A stretch of DNA of 64,000 bases. It comes from Piezodorus guildinii. Its lineage: Eukaryota; Arthropoda; Insecta; Hemiptera; Pentatomidae. Each line of letters opens with the position of its first letter. The first letter of the stretch is position 1. Made by a program: the position numbers and the translations under genes. The DNA lies in assembly GCA_023052935.1 (NCBI GenBank), contig CM041297.1:100575063-100639062 (forward strand), written 5' to 3'. This document shows, in pieces, positions 54,301 through 60,430 of this stretch. The notes under the pieces are model-generated. The model ran no database searches and was not told the origin of the DNA. It saw only the letters and a list, made by a program, of their open reading frames with translations.

Positions 54301-56968
54301 AAATCTTACTTTCTGACTTTCTTATTCTATAATGTTTTCTGCCGGTTCCACTCCAACACTTGACCTTTTGGTTGTATTGAAGACTCAGTCTCTCCTGCTT
54401 TTTCTCTCAATTTTTCTTAAGAACCTCATTTCTGAAGCTTGAATTTTGCTCCTTTGTTTGGAGGTTATTGCCCACGACTCTGAGGAGTAAGTCAATATGG
54501 GTAGAAATGTAGATTTATATACCCTCAATTTAGTTTTCTTAAAGACCTCTTTGTTATTTAGGAAGTTTCTATTTACAGCTTAGAACATCTTTCCTGCAGC
54601 ATTCACTCCCTCCTTAATCTCATTGTCAATGAGTCCACTCATCCAAATGGAAATCCAGGAATTTGAAGCACAGTGATTCTTTGTCTCAGTGATTCCAAGG
54701 ATATTTATCTTTGCTCTTTGCATCTGCAATATTAACTAACTTAGTCCTCTGACATTCCACATTTAATGTACCGTTTTCCACACCAAGTCGTATTCCTTAA
54801 TATCTGTCCAGCTCTATTCTTTATATTGTGTTTGATAAATGATCTACAGTGTATGAGGAATCAGCCCATATCACCTAATGCTGAATGGGAGGCTGCCTCT
54901 TTAAGGGTCTACAGACATGCCCTCTCCCTACTTCACAGAACAGATGCATACTTCACCTGCCCTGGTGTTCTGGGGGAGACTACTCCCTGAGACAGTGCTT
55001 TGATGTACCCTCAGGTTGCAGAGAGCAACCCTCCTACTTTATCCGAGCTTGGGACCAGCAGCTACCTCTGAGAAGTAGCAGGCGGAGTTGTAATTCACTA
55101 TATCATTGTAAAAACATTAACATAATAAATAATGGGTCCTGCCAGGAGACTTGGACTGCAAGTTAATGAGTCCAAAACAAAATATATGATAATAGCAGCC
55201 ATCAAATTCTACTTTGGGTTAAGCAGGCAGATACTTTCCTGGCAGACCAAGCTCCACCTCTATAAGACATTGGTGCATCCCGCACTTCTTTATGGATCCA
55301 GAGTGTTAGGCAACTTTCAAGACTAAAGAAAAGGAACTCCTTATTTTTGAAAGATAAGTTCTCCACTGTATTTTTGGATGAGTGGAAGTGGGGCACGGAC
55401 CAGAACCTATACAATGTTTTCGAGAAAGCTGATATCCAAGCAATGAAGTTGGAGCGCCTGAGGTATGCAGGGCATATTGCCAGGATGGCAGATAGAGAAA
55501 TACCAAAGCTGAGATGGTCAGATGGTGTAGCGGGAGATGCTCACAGCATGCTGAGAGTTAGGAACTAGATGGCATCGGCTCAAGACTGATGATTGGAGGA
55601 AACGGTTTGAGGAGTCCAAGACCCGTAACTAGGTTGTAATGGAGTGTGAAAAAAAAAAAAATTATCATATTTCATTAATACTGATATACCACAGTTTAGA
55701 GAAGAACAAAATTATAGCTATAAAAATTATTATGTATAACAGCTATTATTATGCCTGATTAACAATAAATCGTATGCCTTGACCTCTGAATAGCTTAATG
55801 TTATAACAGTTTTGAATAAAACCTTTCCTTTTCCCCAGTGCTATCTATAGCCATCTTCTTTGTTTCTCTCGCCACACTGGTGACACTAATACTTTGTGTT
55901 TCATGATAAAAGTTCAATTTTCATGATTTAACCATGTAAGGACTATAGCTTGTTCTTGTCAAAAGAGAGGGGATATATGTAAGGCTAGAAATGTCTTTAA
56001 CTTATCCAAAAATATATAAAACAAATTCTGATTAAAGAGAGACAGCAAATAAACAGAATTTAAACAAAAATAATCATTCAGGATTATCAAAGCAATGTAG
56101 GAAAGTTTTGGCCTAAAAACCTAACATCATCAACGCGTACATCTAGGAAAGTAAAATTGAAAACTATGACATCTAATTAGAAAAAAAATTTACCTGAGAT
56201 TTTAGTTGTCGTACTACAGTTGAATTGAACTGCACCTTAATATTTTCTTCTAACTGTTTTATCTGTTCAAGATAGCCATCATCAAGACTCTGACTACGCA
56301 ATGACTCAAGCTATTGAACATAAGTTAACATATTATCAATATACAAAGCAGCTGAAAAAAAAATCATATAAAGATGAAAAAAATGTGTACCTCCTGAGCC
56401 ATTGCAAACTGTGTTCCATTTTGCTGATCTAATTCTGACTCTAATTCATCAAGCTTTTGTTCCAGAAGGGCTTCCTTTTCACTTTTTGTAGACAACTGAG
56501 ATTCTAGTTCTGATATGATATCACGTAGAACCCATATCTAATCAATAAAATTATAAATTAAAAAAATGCATGTTTATACTCTTATTTATGGACATGAAAA
56601 CTGATAATGTGCTAAAAAATAATAATAAATAAAAGAGAATTATTATATTTTAGATATTTTACAAAGAATATTTCATGATCAATAATATAAAAAGTTTAAA
56701 TGACAACCATGAGTCTCTAACCATTTACTAACAACAATCATTATACCAATATTCAACAAAGGATATTCTTCTCAGAAAATATAATGATTTAATTAACAAA
56801 AAAACAAGCTATCTTATTTATTATATTATTAATAAACTAAATTTAAAATAAATGGGTACCTACTTTATCAATGGCTTCTTTAAGCTCCGCATCTACTGCC
56901 ATTTTCTTCTTTTCACACTCTTCCAAAAGCATATTACTTTCCTTCAGCTGCTGTTCAAGCTCTTCAAC
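25951..56968 (-). CDS. Plp: Pericentrin-like protein, C-terminal 23 exons (PACT domain)
   Basis: Pericentrin/PLP proteins are long coiled-coil scaffolds that anchor pericentriolar material at centrioles. Exons in transcript order: 56968-56864, 56537-56391, 56310-56194, 53928-53819, 53732-53549, 52758-52552, 52478-52326, 45818-45702, 45432-45268, 43819-43703, 43629-42340, 41427-41318, 41237-41011, 39346-39196, 34297-34130, 33526-33353, 31409-31248, 31175-31065, 30862-30746, 28461-28357, 28125-27947, 27756-27629, 26045-25951. All phases agree apart from one missing A in the largest exon; with it the sum is 4,440 bases (1,479 residues plus stop). Nearly all exons encode Glu/Lys/Leu-rich heptads. 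Residues about 1347-1448 match the PACT domain (RAESHKKALIFQKRYL, then FKIRRLPMKRM). The first visible exon starts in phase 0 and the true start lies beyond 64000. The donor GTTGGT at 53548 is weak. Introns are expanded by mobile elements; AKAP9 is the alternative name in this family. Confidence 0.9.
26262..26550 (+). mobile_element. Helitron-related repeat (3' region)
   Basis: GTGCGTGCAACACACGACTT, TCACTTAGCTC and TAAAATCAATTTACGAA parallel 10060-10300. No CTAG end could be placed. In the last intron of the pericentrin-like gene. Confidence 0.5.
27188..27395 (+). mobile_element. SINE, family 3
   Basis: Head GGATGGCTGAGTGGTTAGCG (tRNA-Leu/Ser-like A box), GAGTTTGAGACTCAGTGCTGG B box region, Pol III-type body and an A-rich tail at 27379-27397. 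Confidence 0.7.
27629..27756 (-). CDS. Plp: Pericentrin-like gene, PACT domain exon B
   Basis: Continues the PACT domain as SLVLFVIATFKIRRLPMKRM, a hydrophobic then basic helix typical of its second half, followed by a basic Ser/Arg-rich stretch ending SLSRSSG. Opens by completing an Arg codon and closes one base into an Ala codon that exon 26045-25951 completes. The last exon adds a Pro/Ser/Arg-rich tail of about 31 residues and the TGA stop. Confidence 0.88.
27947..28125 (-). CDS. Plp: Pericentrin-like gene, PACT domain exon A
   Basis: Reads EVDDMLDRVLRAESHKKALI, FQKRYLMVALRGYQ and ends RGHSRKFSFR, sharing its last Arg codon with the next exon. The RAE-x-x-x-KALIFQKRYL core is the hallmark of the PACT (pericentrin-AKAP450 centrosomal targeting) domain, which places the protein at the centriole wall and binds calmodulin in known members. 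Acceptor TTTTCAG and donor GTATTT. Confidence 0.92.
28797..28942 (-). repeat. Penelope-type end with hammerhead-like motif and inverted flanks
   Basis: Minus strand: CCCTGAAGAAGGCCTATAAT, then TTAGGCCGAAACGTCGGCACC; stem GGCC/GGCC closes the loop before GAAACG. GTTGATTCAGGGTGCAGTC at 28799 and GGATGCACCCTGTACCAAC at 28916 are inverted around it. Confidence 0.5.
29214..29826 (-). mobile_element. Non-autonomous Helitron
   Basis: Read on the minus strand it starts A|TCTCCATATATATAAAATT, has GGACGGATTTTGATACGG near its start (as at 7500-7540), and ends CGGTGCAGAGCAAGGGCTAG|T. 613 bases, no protein. Confidence 0.6.
30240..30298 (-). mobile_element. Penelope end scrap
   Basis: GAATGTATAGTCAACTGTAGAAACTATTCCACC is the complement of the Penelope end at 3030-3070 with few changes. 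Confidence 0.5.
30387..30510 (+). mobile_element. Very short Helitron-like element (124 bases)
   Basis: A|TCTCTTTATCTACATATAAA at the left, GTTGAGTCAGCTAG|T at the right, with a weak hairpin (AGAC...GTCT) about 15 bases before the CTAG end. A partial relative lies at 30150-30200 (CAACGGCTTAACCGATTTC). Confidence 0.5.
31490..31935 (+). mobile_element. RTE-like RT fragment, degenerate
   Basis: ISVNEKILNNLRFADYKSLI followed by FIDIKGLRRMM is the YADD block with ADD changed to ADY; earlier pieces are stop-ridden. In a pericentrin-like intron. Confidence 0.55.
32115..32432 (+). mobile_element. SINE, family 2, full length
   Basis: tRNA-like head (GTGGTCTAGTGGGTAGAGCG A box; GGGTTCGTATTCCGGC B box), conserved body (GGAGACCCTCCTGGGGCAAA; TCACCTCATTGCACAGCCGT), and a T-run end after GGTTGTAGTGGTACAG. 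A terminal T run rather than poly-A is a family trait also seen at 51359-51682. Confidence 0.85.
34573..34852 (+). mobile_element. SINE, family 1 (tRNA-derived)
   Basis: Head TGGGTGGCTAGCGTAACAGC with B box GGGTTCAAACCCGCAGG, body TCCTTCGGAGGGGACGTTCA and TTAGGACTCCCACTGCAGCA, tail (AAAT)n at 34836-34850. This body is also the arm of the palindromes at 7832-8815 and 12393-12895. Confidence 0.8.
34933..37647 (+). CDS. RTE endonuclease-reverse transcriptase
   Basis: 904 codons, the first eight to ten from the flank, so the true N-terminus (about 70-100 residues with the first endonuclease motifs) is lost. Endonuclease (residues about 20-180): NVHAPTEDKPEEEKDEFYDL, IIGDLNAKVG, NQIDHILIE, SDHFLL. 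RT (about 430-720): [83 protein letters not shown]. The tail has GRPRMRWLDQVG. RT active-site Asp residues are all present; without the N-terminus it cannot nick DNA by itself. It lies in a pericentrin-like intron, antisense to that gene. Confidence 0.93.
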   Translation: MVFIHLFIIQLDFKPFTPRICKIRVRGTFFNYTIINVHAPTEDKPEEEKDEFYDLMERVCSGSPRHDIKIIIGDLNAKVGKDHLCNNIGKYGLHSDHSDNGFRLLNFAVGHNLVIGGTLFDHKDIHKGTWTSPDGNTVNQIDHILIEGRHRSDLQDVRVFRSANIDSDHFLLVAKLRARISNCRNVKGVRTIRYNTEKLKKEDMTKTFGDCTDQKMVAWKRSDSVLQGVQSHWDGLKGILSAAAEETIGVRQKIQRSEWFDNECKEVTDIKNKAYQMMLQRKRTRAALEEYKNARKNEKKVHREKKRKYMTEQLQSIEEFKSKKLSRDMYRKVNNMRREFQPRSIACRDKSGKLLNNTEDVIRRWTEHFSELIGRNEEYSAGERRADQVAEELADDREELLPSYDEVCEAIEKLNNNKSAGTDGLPGELFKSAGQDFVKEFTHLMERIWTEEEMPEDWNNGMICLIHKKGDPFICKNYRGISLLNTAYKILSNIIFTRLLPYAEMIIRDYQCGFMRGKSTTDQIFTLRLILEKTLEFGITTHHLFVDFEAAYDSINREMLYKAMREMNIPPKLVRMVRVAISNTKCIIRIQSNLSDPIQTWNGLKQGDALACLLFNIALEKVIRDSQIQTGGHIFNKSVQLLAYADDIDIVSRSESGIREAFKALEQSAKTMGLVINESKTKYMVAGAEVREPCIEIQGYKFETVHGFVYLGSFVDAENNSSKEIEKRILAATRGYYGLLRIFKTKEINKKTKATLYKTLIRPILTYGCESWVLRKTDEQKIAVFERRILRRIYGPICENGLWRIRHNRELYEKYKDVPVVRFIKISRLRWAGHVQRMADDCIPKRIMSYAPVGKRKRGRPRMRWLDQVGKDAVQLGALGWWTMARNREEWGRFLLEARARTGL
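34958..37678 (+). mobile_element. RTE-type LINE, 5'-truncated but otherwise open
   Basis: Direct repeats TATTCATTTATTTATTA at 34941-34957 and 37679-37695 form a 17-base target duplication. The 3' end is (ATGT)n. The single frame is uninterrupted to the stop, and the insertion looks recent. Confidence 0.92.
37817..38743 (+). mobile_element. mariner element, internally deleted
   Basis: TIRs TGTTGGGTTGTTTCACATGA and the complement of TCATGTGACACAACCCAATA, each flanked by TA (37815-37816, 38744-38745). At 927 bases it lacks roughly a third of a standard mariner. Confidence 0.88.
38003..38663 (+). pseudogene. mariner transposase remnant
   Basis: N-terminal helix-turn-helix part (38003-38209): METRDFRVIFLYKFKLGYSA, ICRWFAKFSAGDTDLENL, ending at a stop after RGRPPSV. 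After a short stretch of other frame (ending near WVPHDLTEQQ at 38360), it jumps to ARPHVSKHTMQILKELGYE, with HPPYSPDLSLTDYHLFKNL. The deletion removes the first catalytic Asp and the HDN of HDNARPH; only the third Asp (YSPDL) remains, so the copy is inactive. Confidence 0.85.
39390..40810 (-). mobile_element. CR1-like LINE fragment, degenerate
   Basis: Starts (3' end) at CCTGGGACTTAAGTCCATTAAGAATAA. Minus strand reads LWNSLAISLH, FKHQLFIHIL (40140-40349) and RNLGVTQDQILFWKLHISQI near 40790-40735, both parallel to the CR1 ORF2 C-terminal third. The short open frame at 40140-40349 is part of this. Confidence 0.6.
41428..42339. other. Pericentrin-like intron without recognised features
   Basis: AT-rich. 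The last 55 bases before 42339 resemble the right end of the MITE-like repeat (ATTACAAAGGTTCATAATAG compared with 39055-39085). Confidence 0.35.
42340..43629 (-). CDS. Plp: Pericentrin-like gene, 1.29 kb coiled-coil exon with a frame break
   Basis: This exon starts DVNGLFQDLRSELQEKSDK and continues as unbroken heptad-type coiled coil for about 370 residues. The frame then runs into TGA after LIGRSNS, while another frame continues as QEQLLRLSKRQKLAVRDQP to a good donor (FPG, then GTATTT) whose phase fits the next exon. Adding one base to the T5 run at 42515-42519 (A's on the coding strand) gives ESEKKSYWQEQLLRLSKRQK and restores the gene. An intron instead would have to be about 35 bases, too short to be likely. 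Confidence 0.87.
44460..44835 (+). repeat. Dispersed repeat shared with 4925-5220
   Basis: GTGATCATAAAAATTTTCGA and AGTTCAAATGACAAAATCCC, followed by a GTGTGTGTGTGT run and CGAAAAGTCATATGAAACTG. The 94-codon frame at 44538-44822 inside it is not recognised as a protein and probably is not one. Confidence 0.4.
44935..45230 (-). mobile_element. Helitron-related repeat (3' region)
   Basis: Reverse complement GTGTGGGCAACACACGACTT followed by AATTAATTAAAGAACTATTA, and GAATAATAATCAGTAATAAG, matching 10060-10260. Ends unresolved. Confidence 0.5.
46276..49080 (-). CDS. CR1-like ORF2 (endonuclease-reverse transcriptase), intact
   Basis: 934 residues. AP-endonuclease domain (about 1-230): NICHVNSQSLPAHYDEF, ISETWLKP, GRTGGGVGLYV, AVYRPPLVPFDAPFE, ISGDLNTN, SDTWLDLHVI, LSSHDLIQI. 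RT (about 440-720): HPINKIPNPTSPKDYRPISI, QSGFRPGFSTQSALTKI, LLDFSKAFDSLNH, SGVAQGSSISPLLFNTYIND, YHLYADDLQIYLS, NLGVILDQNLSWRPHI. All catalytic residues I can check are present and no stop interrupts it. The start ATG follows ORF1 by about 220 bases. The pericentrin-like gene is transcribed on the same strand, so this frame lies within its intron in sense orientation. Confidence 0.93.
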   Translation of the reverse strand: MSSILNICHVNSQSLPAHYDEFLQYFGRNFYHVIAISETWLKPYIPSSSVSLPDYSFIRHDRIGRTGGGVGLYVHNNLKFRILEVSTPSDQPHIEFLFIEIICDTHPLLFAAVYRPPLVPFDAPFENTLYNYIPLYNNIIISGDLNTNLLSNSNDKQYLENLFFSLNLFIVPFSSTHHTRCSDTWLDLHVIDSAQNLLSSSQLPVPFLSSHDLIQISYNIQTPTILPKTITFRNINALTRENLLPDLEILNWDDIYSCSSIDSMVNILTSNLINILDKHAPLKTCTFRRRPAPWMCQEIRDLQRKREAARRRFRRTRLAEDYEAFKILRNLTQTTVRRAKSNYFHEALSSSPDSKTKWQLLRKLSLCKSFTSSSFSIPSDELNSYLSTDSSNITVASSSNCSLPPSFNCDNFYFSNISPTDLISSIMKSHTTSIGSDGIPVKLLKLCLPEILPVLLFIYNFSLQNSVFPTSWKKALVHPINKIPNPTSPKDYRPISILSNLSKPLERIVQSQVSHFLEETNQLDPLQSGFRPGFSTQSALTKITSDIHTAIDEKKITVLILLDFSKAFDSLNHSILFSKLKCLSFSNSSIQWFQSFLSERSQAVTIPNEPLSSFLTLSSGVAQGSSISPLLFNTYINDLPNSIHHCSYHLYADDLQIYLSFPPSELSLAFANIQADLDRISAWANLNSLKLNPMKTQAILIGSNFLLSSIITLPSLLLNNHPITFSASVKNLGVILDQNLSWRPHIAQISKKSISTLKLFQRSRHLLPQSSRKLLVSSLIFPHFDYCCAVYGGLSKVLEGRLKRVMNCFIRFVFGTSRRSHVSHLYDESNWLFPSIRRQYFLGSFLYQVIRSHRPSYVYSLLQFKSTIHTQETRSRTSDLYTPSHRTKKYEFSFLARSTFFWNTLPTNIRHAPSQSSFKSLLFKHLLASQLDAN
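49291..50311 (-). pseudogene. CR1-like ORF1, frameshifted
   Basis: Starts MVLCSLCDSAITRDDKNNVS with a PHD-type finger (C-x2-C ... HGKCYGLHD ... CPNCD), then a linker, and ends with the RNA-binding-like part MVERRRSKPGDPRPPPVVAR and GEEMSPANRHLYWLARQ. Compared with the intact plus-strand ORF1 at 61730-62683, frames change near 49965, between 49870 and 49755, and near 49400 (GQPWYTL against GQPVVYI). Confidence 0.88.
51175..51248 (+). mobile_element. CR1-like LINE 3' tail
   Basis: GGAGTTTACCCCAAAAGGAAGTAAAGTTATT then (ATTC)n, the same end structure in the plus orientation. Body not recognisable upstream. Confidence 0.45.
51265..51304. repeat. Poly-A run of about 40 bases
   Basis: Homopolymer between a CR1 tail and a SINE. 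Length is probably unreliable in any assembly. Confidence 0.8.
51359..51682 (+). mobile_element. SINE, family 2, full length
   Basis: GCGGCGTGGTCTAGTGGATA head, GGGTTCAAATCCCGGCTCTG B box (closest of the copies to a functional tRNA), body nearly identical to 32115-32430, end TGTAGTAGTACAGG then a T run. The best-preserved copy here. Confidence 0.87.
52759..53548. other. Pericentrin-like intron, nothing recognised
   Basis: AT-rich; no repeats or frames that I could support. Confidence 0.4.
54045..54770 (-). mobile_element. RTE-like LINE, internally deleted fragment
   Basis: Minus strand begins with an endonuclease start (MWNVRGLS near 54765) and jumps directly to the RT C-terminus: EIKEGVNAAGKM, LPILTYSSESWAITSKQRSK, DDIEAKVDGRRGRGRP, YTWEDGIRQAFMKRGLV. 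Ends in (ATG)n near 54050. Several stops. Confidence 0.65.
54790..55110. other. Unassigned, moderately GC-rich segment
   Basis: Contains overlapping open frames on the plus strand with no recognisable domain. It lies between two RTE pieces and may be RTE 5' UTR on the minus strand. Not called as a gene. Confidence 0.35.
55130..55645 (+). mobile_element. RTE-like RT C-terminal fragment
   Basis: LGLQVNESKTKYMI, then LHLYKTLVHPALLYGSRVLG, ERLRYAGHIARMADREIPK. The same blocks occur in the 34958 element. Missing YLG segment and several stops; short A run at 55650-55660. Confidence 0.7.
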
Positions 56969-57580
56969 CTGATTCAAGTTAAAATAAATACACTTATAAT
57001 AAATAATATTTATAATTCTCACATAGTATAAAAAACTGTATTTATGGCTCGTCGTCCATATGAAAGACAAGGCTAAAGCGATCAGTTTTTTTGGGAATTA
57101 TAACATATTTAAATGTCGAATATAATTTTGTTCACAATCTTAATTTTGAATTTTCTAAACACCTCATGCGTTTATAAGGAAGATTGAAGCCTAAGGTAAG
57201 AGAAATCCTTCCTAAACCAGAATCTTGGTTCAGTATTATAAAACTAGAAATGTTAATGTTTAATATTATTTCTAAATGAAAAATAGCCATTTAAGACCTT
57301 AGGTTCAGGTCTTGGTACTATAGAAATCGATCATCAGTTTTATAAATACGATATAGAGTTCTTCTTGTATTCCTCAATAAGAAAACTTAATCCTAGTCTA
57401 AGGCCCATTTGACACAAGCCCAGTTGCTGATTATGTGGTTATTAGTATAGAAACATAGAGAGGATATAAACATACAAGCCTGAATGCTGTGTACCAAGAA
57501 AGTCCTTAAAGTTCTTATAAAAATGACCACGCAGTGTTGGACACCTAGAGAATGGGCAATCCTGATAAAACTGTAACCAT
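56969..57580. other. Pericentrin-like intron, nothing recognised
   Basis: The upstream exon joining the phase-0 acceptor at 56968 was not found here or up to 64000. Confidence 0.4.
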
Positions 57581-57733
57581 AATTTTTTTTTTTTTTTTTT
57601 TTATTTATTATAGAGATATTTACAACTGTATTAACACAAAAAATACATCAAGTAAATGTGACTGTTCACACATGAGATATGGACATGATAGGCGTGAGAA
57701 GAATCTACCCATTGGTAGCACTTCAAAGGTTTT

Positions 57734-60430
57734 TCAGACAAGAAGGTCTCGAGGCCATCGTCGTTTCAGCCGCCTCGGAGGATGATCAGGAATAGAAGGA
57801 GATGAGAGATTGCAGACAAGTGGGTTTGGGTGGAGTGGTAATTTGGAGTGAAAGGAAGTATATCTAATTCGGGCTAAGTCTGCAACTAATGGGATATTCA
57901 GGTCTTTGTGGATTATTTTATTGGTGACAAAGTAAGGGGCATTTAGGATCTTTCGGAGGATTTTGGATTGCAAGGATTGGATGCGAGAGGAATTTGATGG
58001 CTTGGTGGAACCCCATAGTTCAATTCCATATGTCCAAATAGGCCTAAGTATGGTAATATAAATTAGTTTTTTGTAGTAGGTGGGAAGTTTTGAACGTTTG
58101 TCAAGTAAATGTTGTAATAAGCGATATCTGCGAGCTGTTTCTTGTCGTTTCAGTCTAGTGTGAGGATTCCAAGTAAGTCGTCTGTCAAGATGCAGTCCAA
58201 GGTATCGGATCTGTTCAACTGAGGTGAGTGGAATATTGCCAAAGGATATAGTGGGACAGGAAGACATAGGTTTGCGGCGCAGGGTAAAGGTAATTTGGTG
58301 GGATTTAGTAGGATTTATTTTGATCCTCCACTTTTGACACCATTCTTCAATGGAAACAATGTGAGACTGAAGAGTTTGGGAAGCAATAGTTGGGTCATTG
58401 TTTACAGATAACACACATGTGTCATCGGCGTATGTAGTGAGGACAGTGCAAGGATGAGTAGGAATATCAGCTGTATATATGGTATAAAGGATTGGACCCA
58501 GGATGCTACCTTGGGGCACACCTGCGTTCTGAGGAAATATGGCGGAGAAGGAAAGGTTATGGTTTACTTTAAAGGTTCTATCTGTGAGGTAGGAACGGAT
58601 TAATAAGAAGTAGGTAGGAGGGAGGAAGTGACGAAGTTTGTAGAGCAGTCCTAGATGCCAAACTCGGTCAAAAGCCTGTTCCACGTCGAGGAAGGCTCCA
58701 GTGCAATACATTCTGCGCTCCAATGTGGAAGATATCACATCCACCACACGGTGACACTGCTGTATAGTGGAATGGGATGAGCGAAATCCAAACTGGTGGT
58801 CAGGAATAACGTGATGAATGTCAAGGATTGGATATAGACGTTTTAGGAGGAGTTTTTCCAGTATTTTGCCCATGATGGGCAAAAGAGAGATAGGACGGTA
58901 GGATGATGGATTTTCTAGAGACTTTTTAGGTTTAGGAATCATTTTGATAATGGACAATTTCCAAGGATCGGGAAAGTAGGTAGAACGAAGTGTGGCATTA
59001 TATATGTAGATGAGTAAGAGTATGGCTTTTTTGGGGAGCTGTTTCAGGATATGGGATGTGATGAGATCATGGCCAGGAGCTTTTTTGGATGGTAATCTTT
59101 GAATGATATTAATGATTTCGGAAGGGTGAAAGGCCTTAGGAGGAAGGGACATTTGGAGAGGAACAGTTAGTTCTTCTTCAACATGTTCACTATGGCTGGG
59201 ATTAAGGATATCAGGGTGCAGATTAAACGTGTTGAAAAGGTGTTCTCCAAAGATTTGGGATTTCTCTTCATCGGATCTCGACCAGGTTTGGGATTTAGTG
59301 AGGAGAGGATGATTAAAGGTTTTAAATTTCAGCAGTTTTGCGGTTGTTGTCCATAAAGATTTGTCTGAAGTGGTCAAGTTCTCTGTAAAGTTCTGAAAGT
59401 TTTGTATTTTGAATTTTCTTATTTCTGTTTTTAATTTGTTTGTCAGGTGATTGTAATGCTTTTTGTCAGATGGATATCTTGTGTTGTGCCATTTTTTCCT
59501 TGCCCTACGTTTGTCAGTTAGTAGGAGTCGAATGTGATTCGGTAAGTTTGTTTTATGAAGATGTCCAATTTTGCGAAGCGATGTGTTGGTGTCTATGACA
59601 GTTTCTATCGATTTTGTAAGTTCTTGTATGGCGGAGTCTATGTCATGTTTAGTTTTTAACGGAATGTTTAAGTCAAGTTTGATCTTTAAATCATTACGAA
59701 AACAGTCCCAGTCAACGCGACCTTTAATCAGAGAAGGAAGAGAGGGTTTAATAACTGGTTGTGAATGCATGAGGAGAAGAACCGGACTATGATCTGAGGA
59801 GAGGTCATCGAGGGATTTGATTGTAGTTTGAGCGGAGGGAATTTGGGAACTAATAAAGATGTCAAGTATATCTGGACGTTTTTTAAGGGAAGTTGGCCAG
59901 TACGTGGGATTCTGGGGTGACAAGATGGAATAGCTATTGGAGGTTGTGACGTTGGAAAGAATCCTGCCACGAGTGTTGGACGTTCGGCATCCCCACCGTT
60001 GGTCTTTGGCGTTGTAATCGCCCCCAGCAATGAAGCGCGGACCAAAGGATCGGAATAAGGATTCAAGGTTGTTATAGGTGAGAGAAGTAGCAGGAGGGCA
60101 ATATACAGCTGAGAAGGTTATGTTAAATGGTAGGACGGATAAAGTAACAGAGGTCGACTGAATGGTGTCGGTTGGAGTGGAGGGAACCAGGGAGTGGGGT
60201 AAGGATTTGTGAATAAGGATACATGAACCAGCGTGGGATGTGTTGTCTGGGTGATCTGATCTGTAGGTAATGTAGTCACGTATGTAAAAGTGAGAATGAG
60301 TAGTGAAATGAGTTTCTGTAATCAGGGCTATGTCTATGTAATTGTCATGAAGAAATATGTCAAGTTCGTCCCGGTGATTATTCAAACCATTGGCATTCCA
60401 AAGAAGAAGAACTAGGGTCTTATTATTCAT
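57734..60430 (-). CDS. Jockey-type ORF2 (endonuclease-reverse transcriptase), intact
   Basis: 898 residues. Endonuclease: LLLWNANGLNNHRDELDIFL, LITETHFT, GSCILIHKSLP, AGGDYNAKDQRWGCR, SSDHSPVLL. RT: IIKMIPKPKKSLENPSSYRP, HQFGFRSSHSTIQQCHRV, GAFLDVEQAFDRVWH, AGVPQGSILGPILYTIYTAD, TYADDTCVLS, IRYLGLHLDRRLTW. No RNase H is apparent. Open throughout with catalytic residues in place; the ATG overlaps the ORF1 stop. Confidence 0.93.
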   Translation of the reverse strand: MNNKTLVLLLWNANGLNNHRDELDIFLHDNYIDIALITETHFTTHSHFYIRDYITYRSDHPDNTSHAGSCILIHKSLPHSLVPSTPTDTIQSTSVTLSVLPFNITFSAVYCPPATSLTYNNLESLFRSFGPRFIAGGDYNAKDQRWGCRTSNTRGRILSNVTTSNSYSILSPQNPTYWPTSLKKRPDILDIFISSQIPSAQTTIKSLDDLSSDHSPVLLLMHSQPVIKPSLPSLIKGRVDWDCFRNDLKIKLDLNIPLKTKHDIDSAIQELTKSIETVIDTNTSLRKIGHLHKTNLPNHIRLLLTDKRRARKKWHNTRYPSDKKHYNHLTNKLKTEIRKFKIQNFQNFTENLTTSDKSLWTTTAKLLKFKTFNHPLLTKSQTWSRSDEEKSQIFGEHLFNTFNLHPDILNPSHSEHVEEELTVPLQMSLPPKAFHPSEIINIIQRLPSKKAPGHDLITSHILKQLPKKAILLLIYIYNATLRSTYFPDPWKLSIIKMIPKPKKSLENPSSYRPISLLPIMGKILEKLLLKRLYPILDIHHVIPDHQFGFRSSHSTIQQCHRVVDVISSTLERRMYCTGAFLDVEQAFDRVWHLGLLYKLRHFLPPTYFLLIRSYLTDRTFKVNHNLSFSAIFPQNAGVPQGSILGPILYTIYTADIPTHPCTVLTTYADDTCVLSVNNDPTIASQTLQSHIVSIEEWCQKWRIKINPTKSHQITFTLRRKPMSSCPTISFGNIPLTSVEQIRYLGLHLDRRLTWNPHTRLKRQETARRYRLLQHLLDKRSKLPTYYKKLIYITILRPIWTYGIELWGSTKPSNSSRIQSLQSKILRKILNAPYFVTNKIIHKDLNIPLVADLARIRYTSFHSKLPLHPNPLVCNLSSPSIPDHPPRRLKRRWPRDLLV

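Noticed and set aside
54766..55166. Plus-strand frames as a small gene
   Set aside because: They lie between RTE fragments; no start context or domain; probably retroelement UTR or decay.
56105..56140. Further hammerhead-like motif (reverse: TGATGATGTTAGG...GGCCAAAAC)
   Set aside because: Stem II does not pair well and GAAA is lost; kept out of the motif count.
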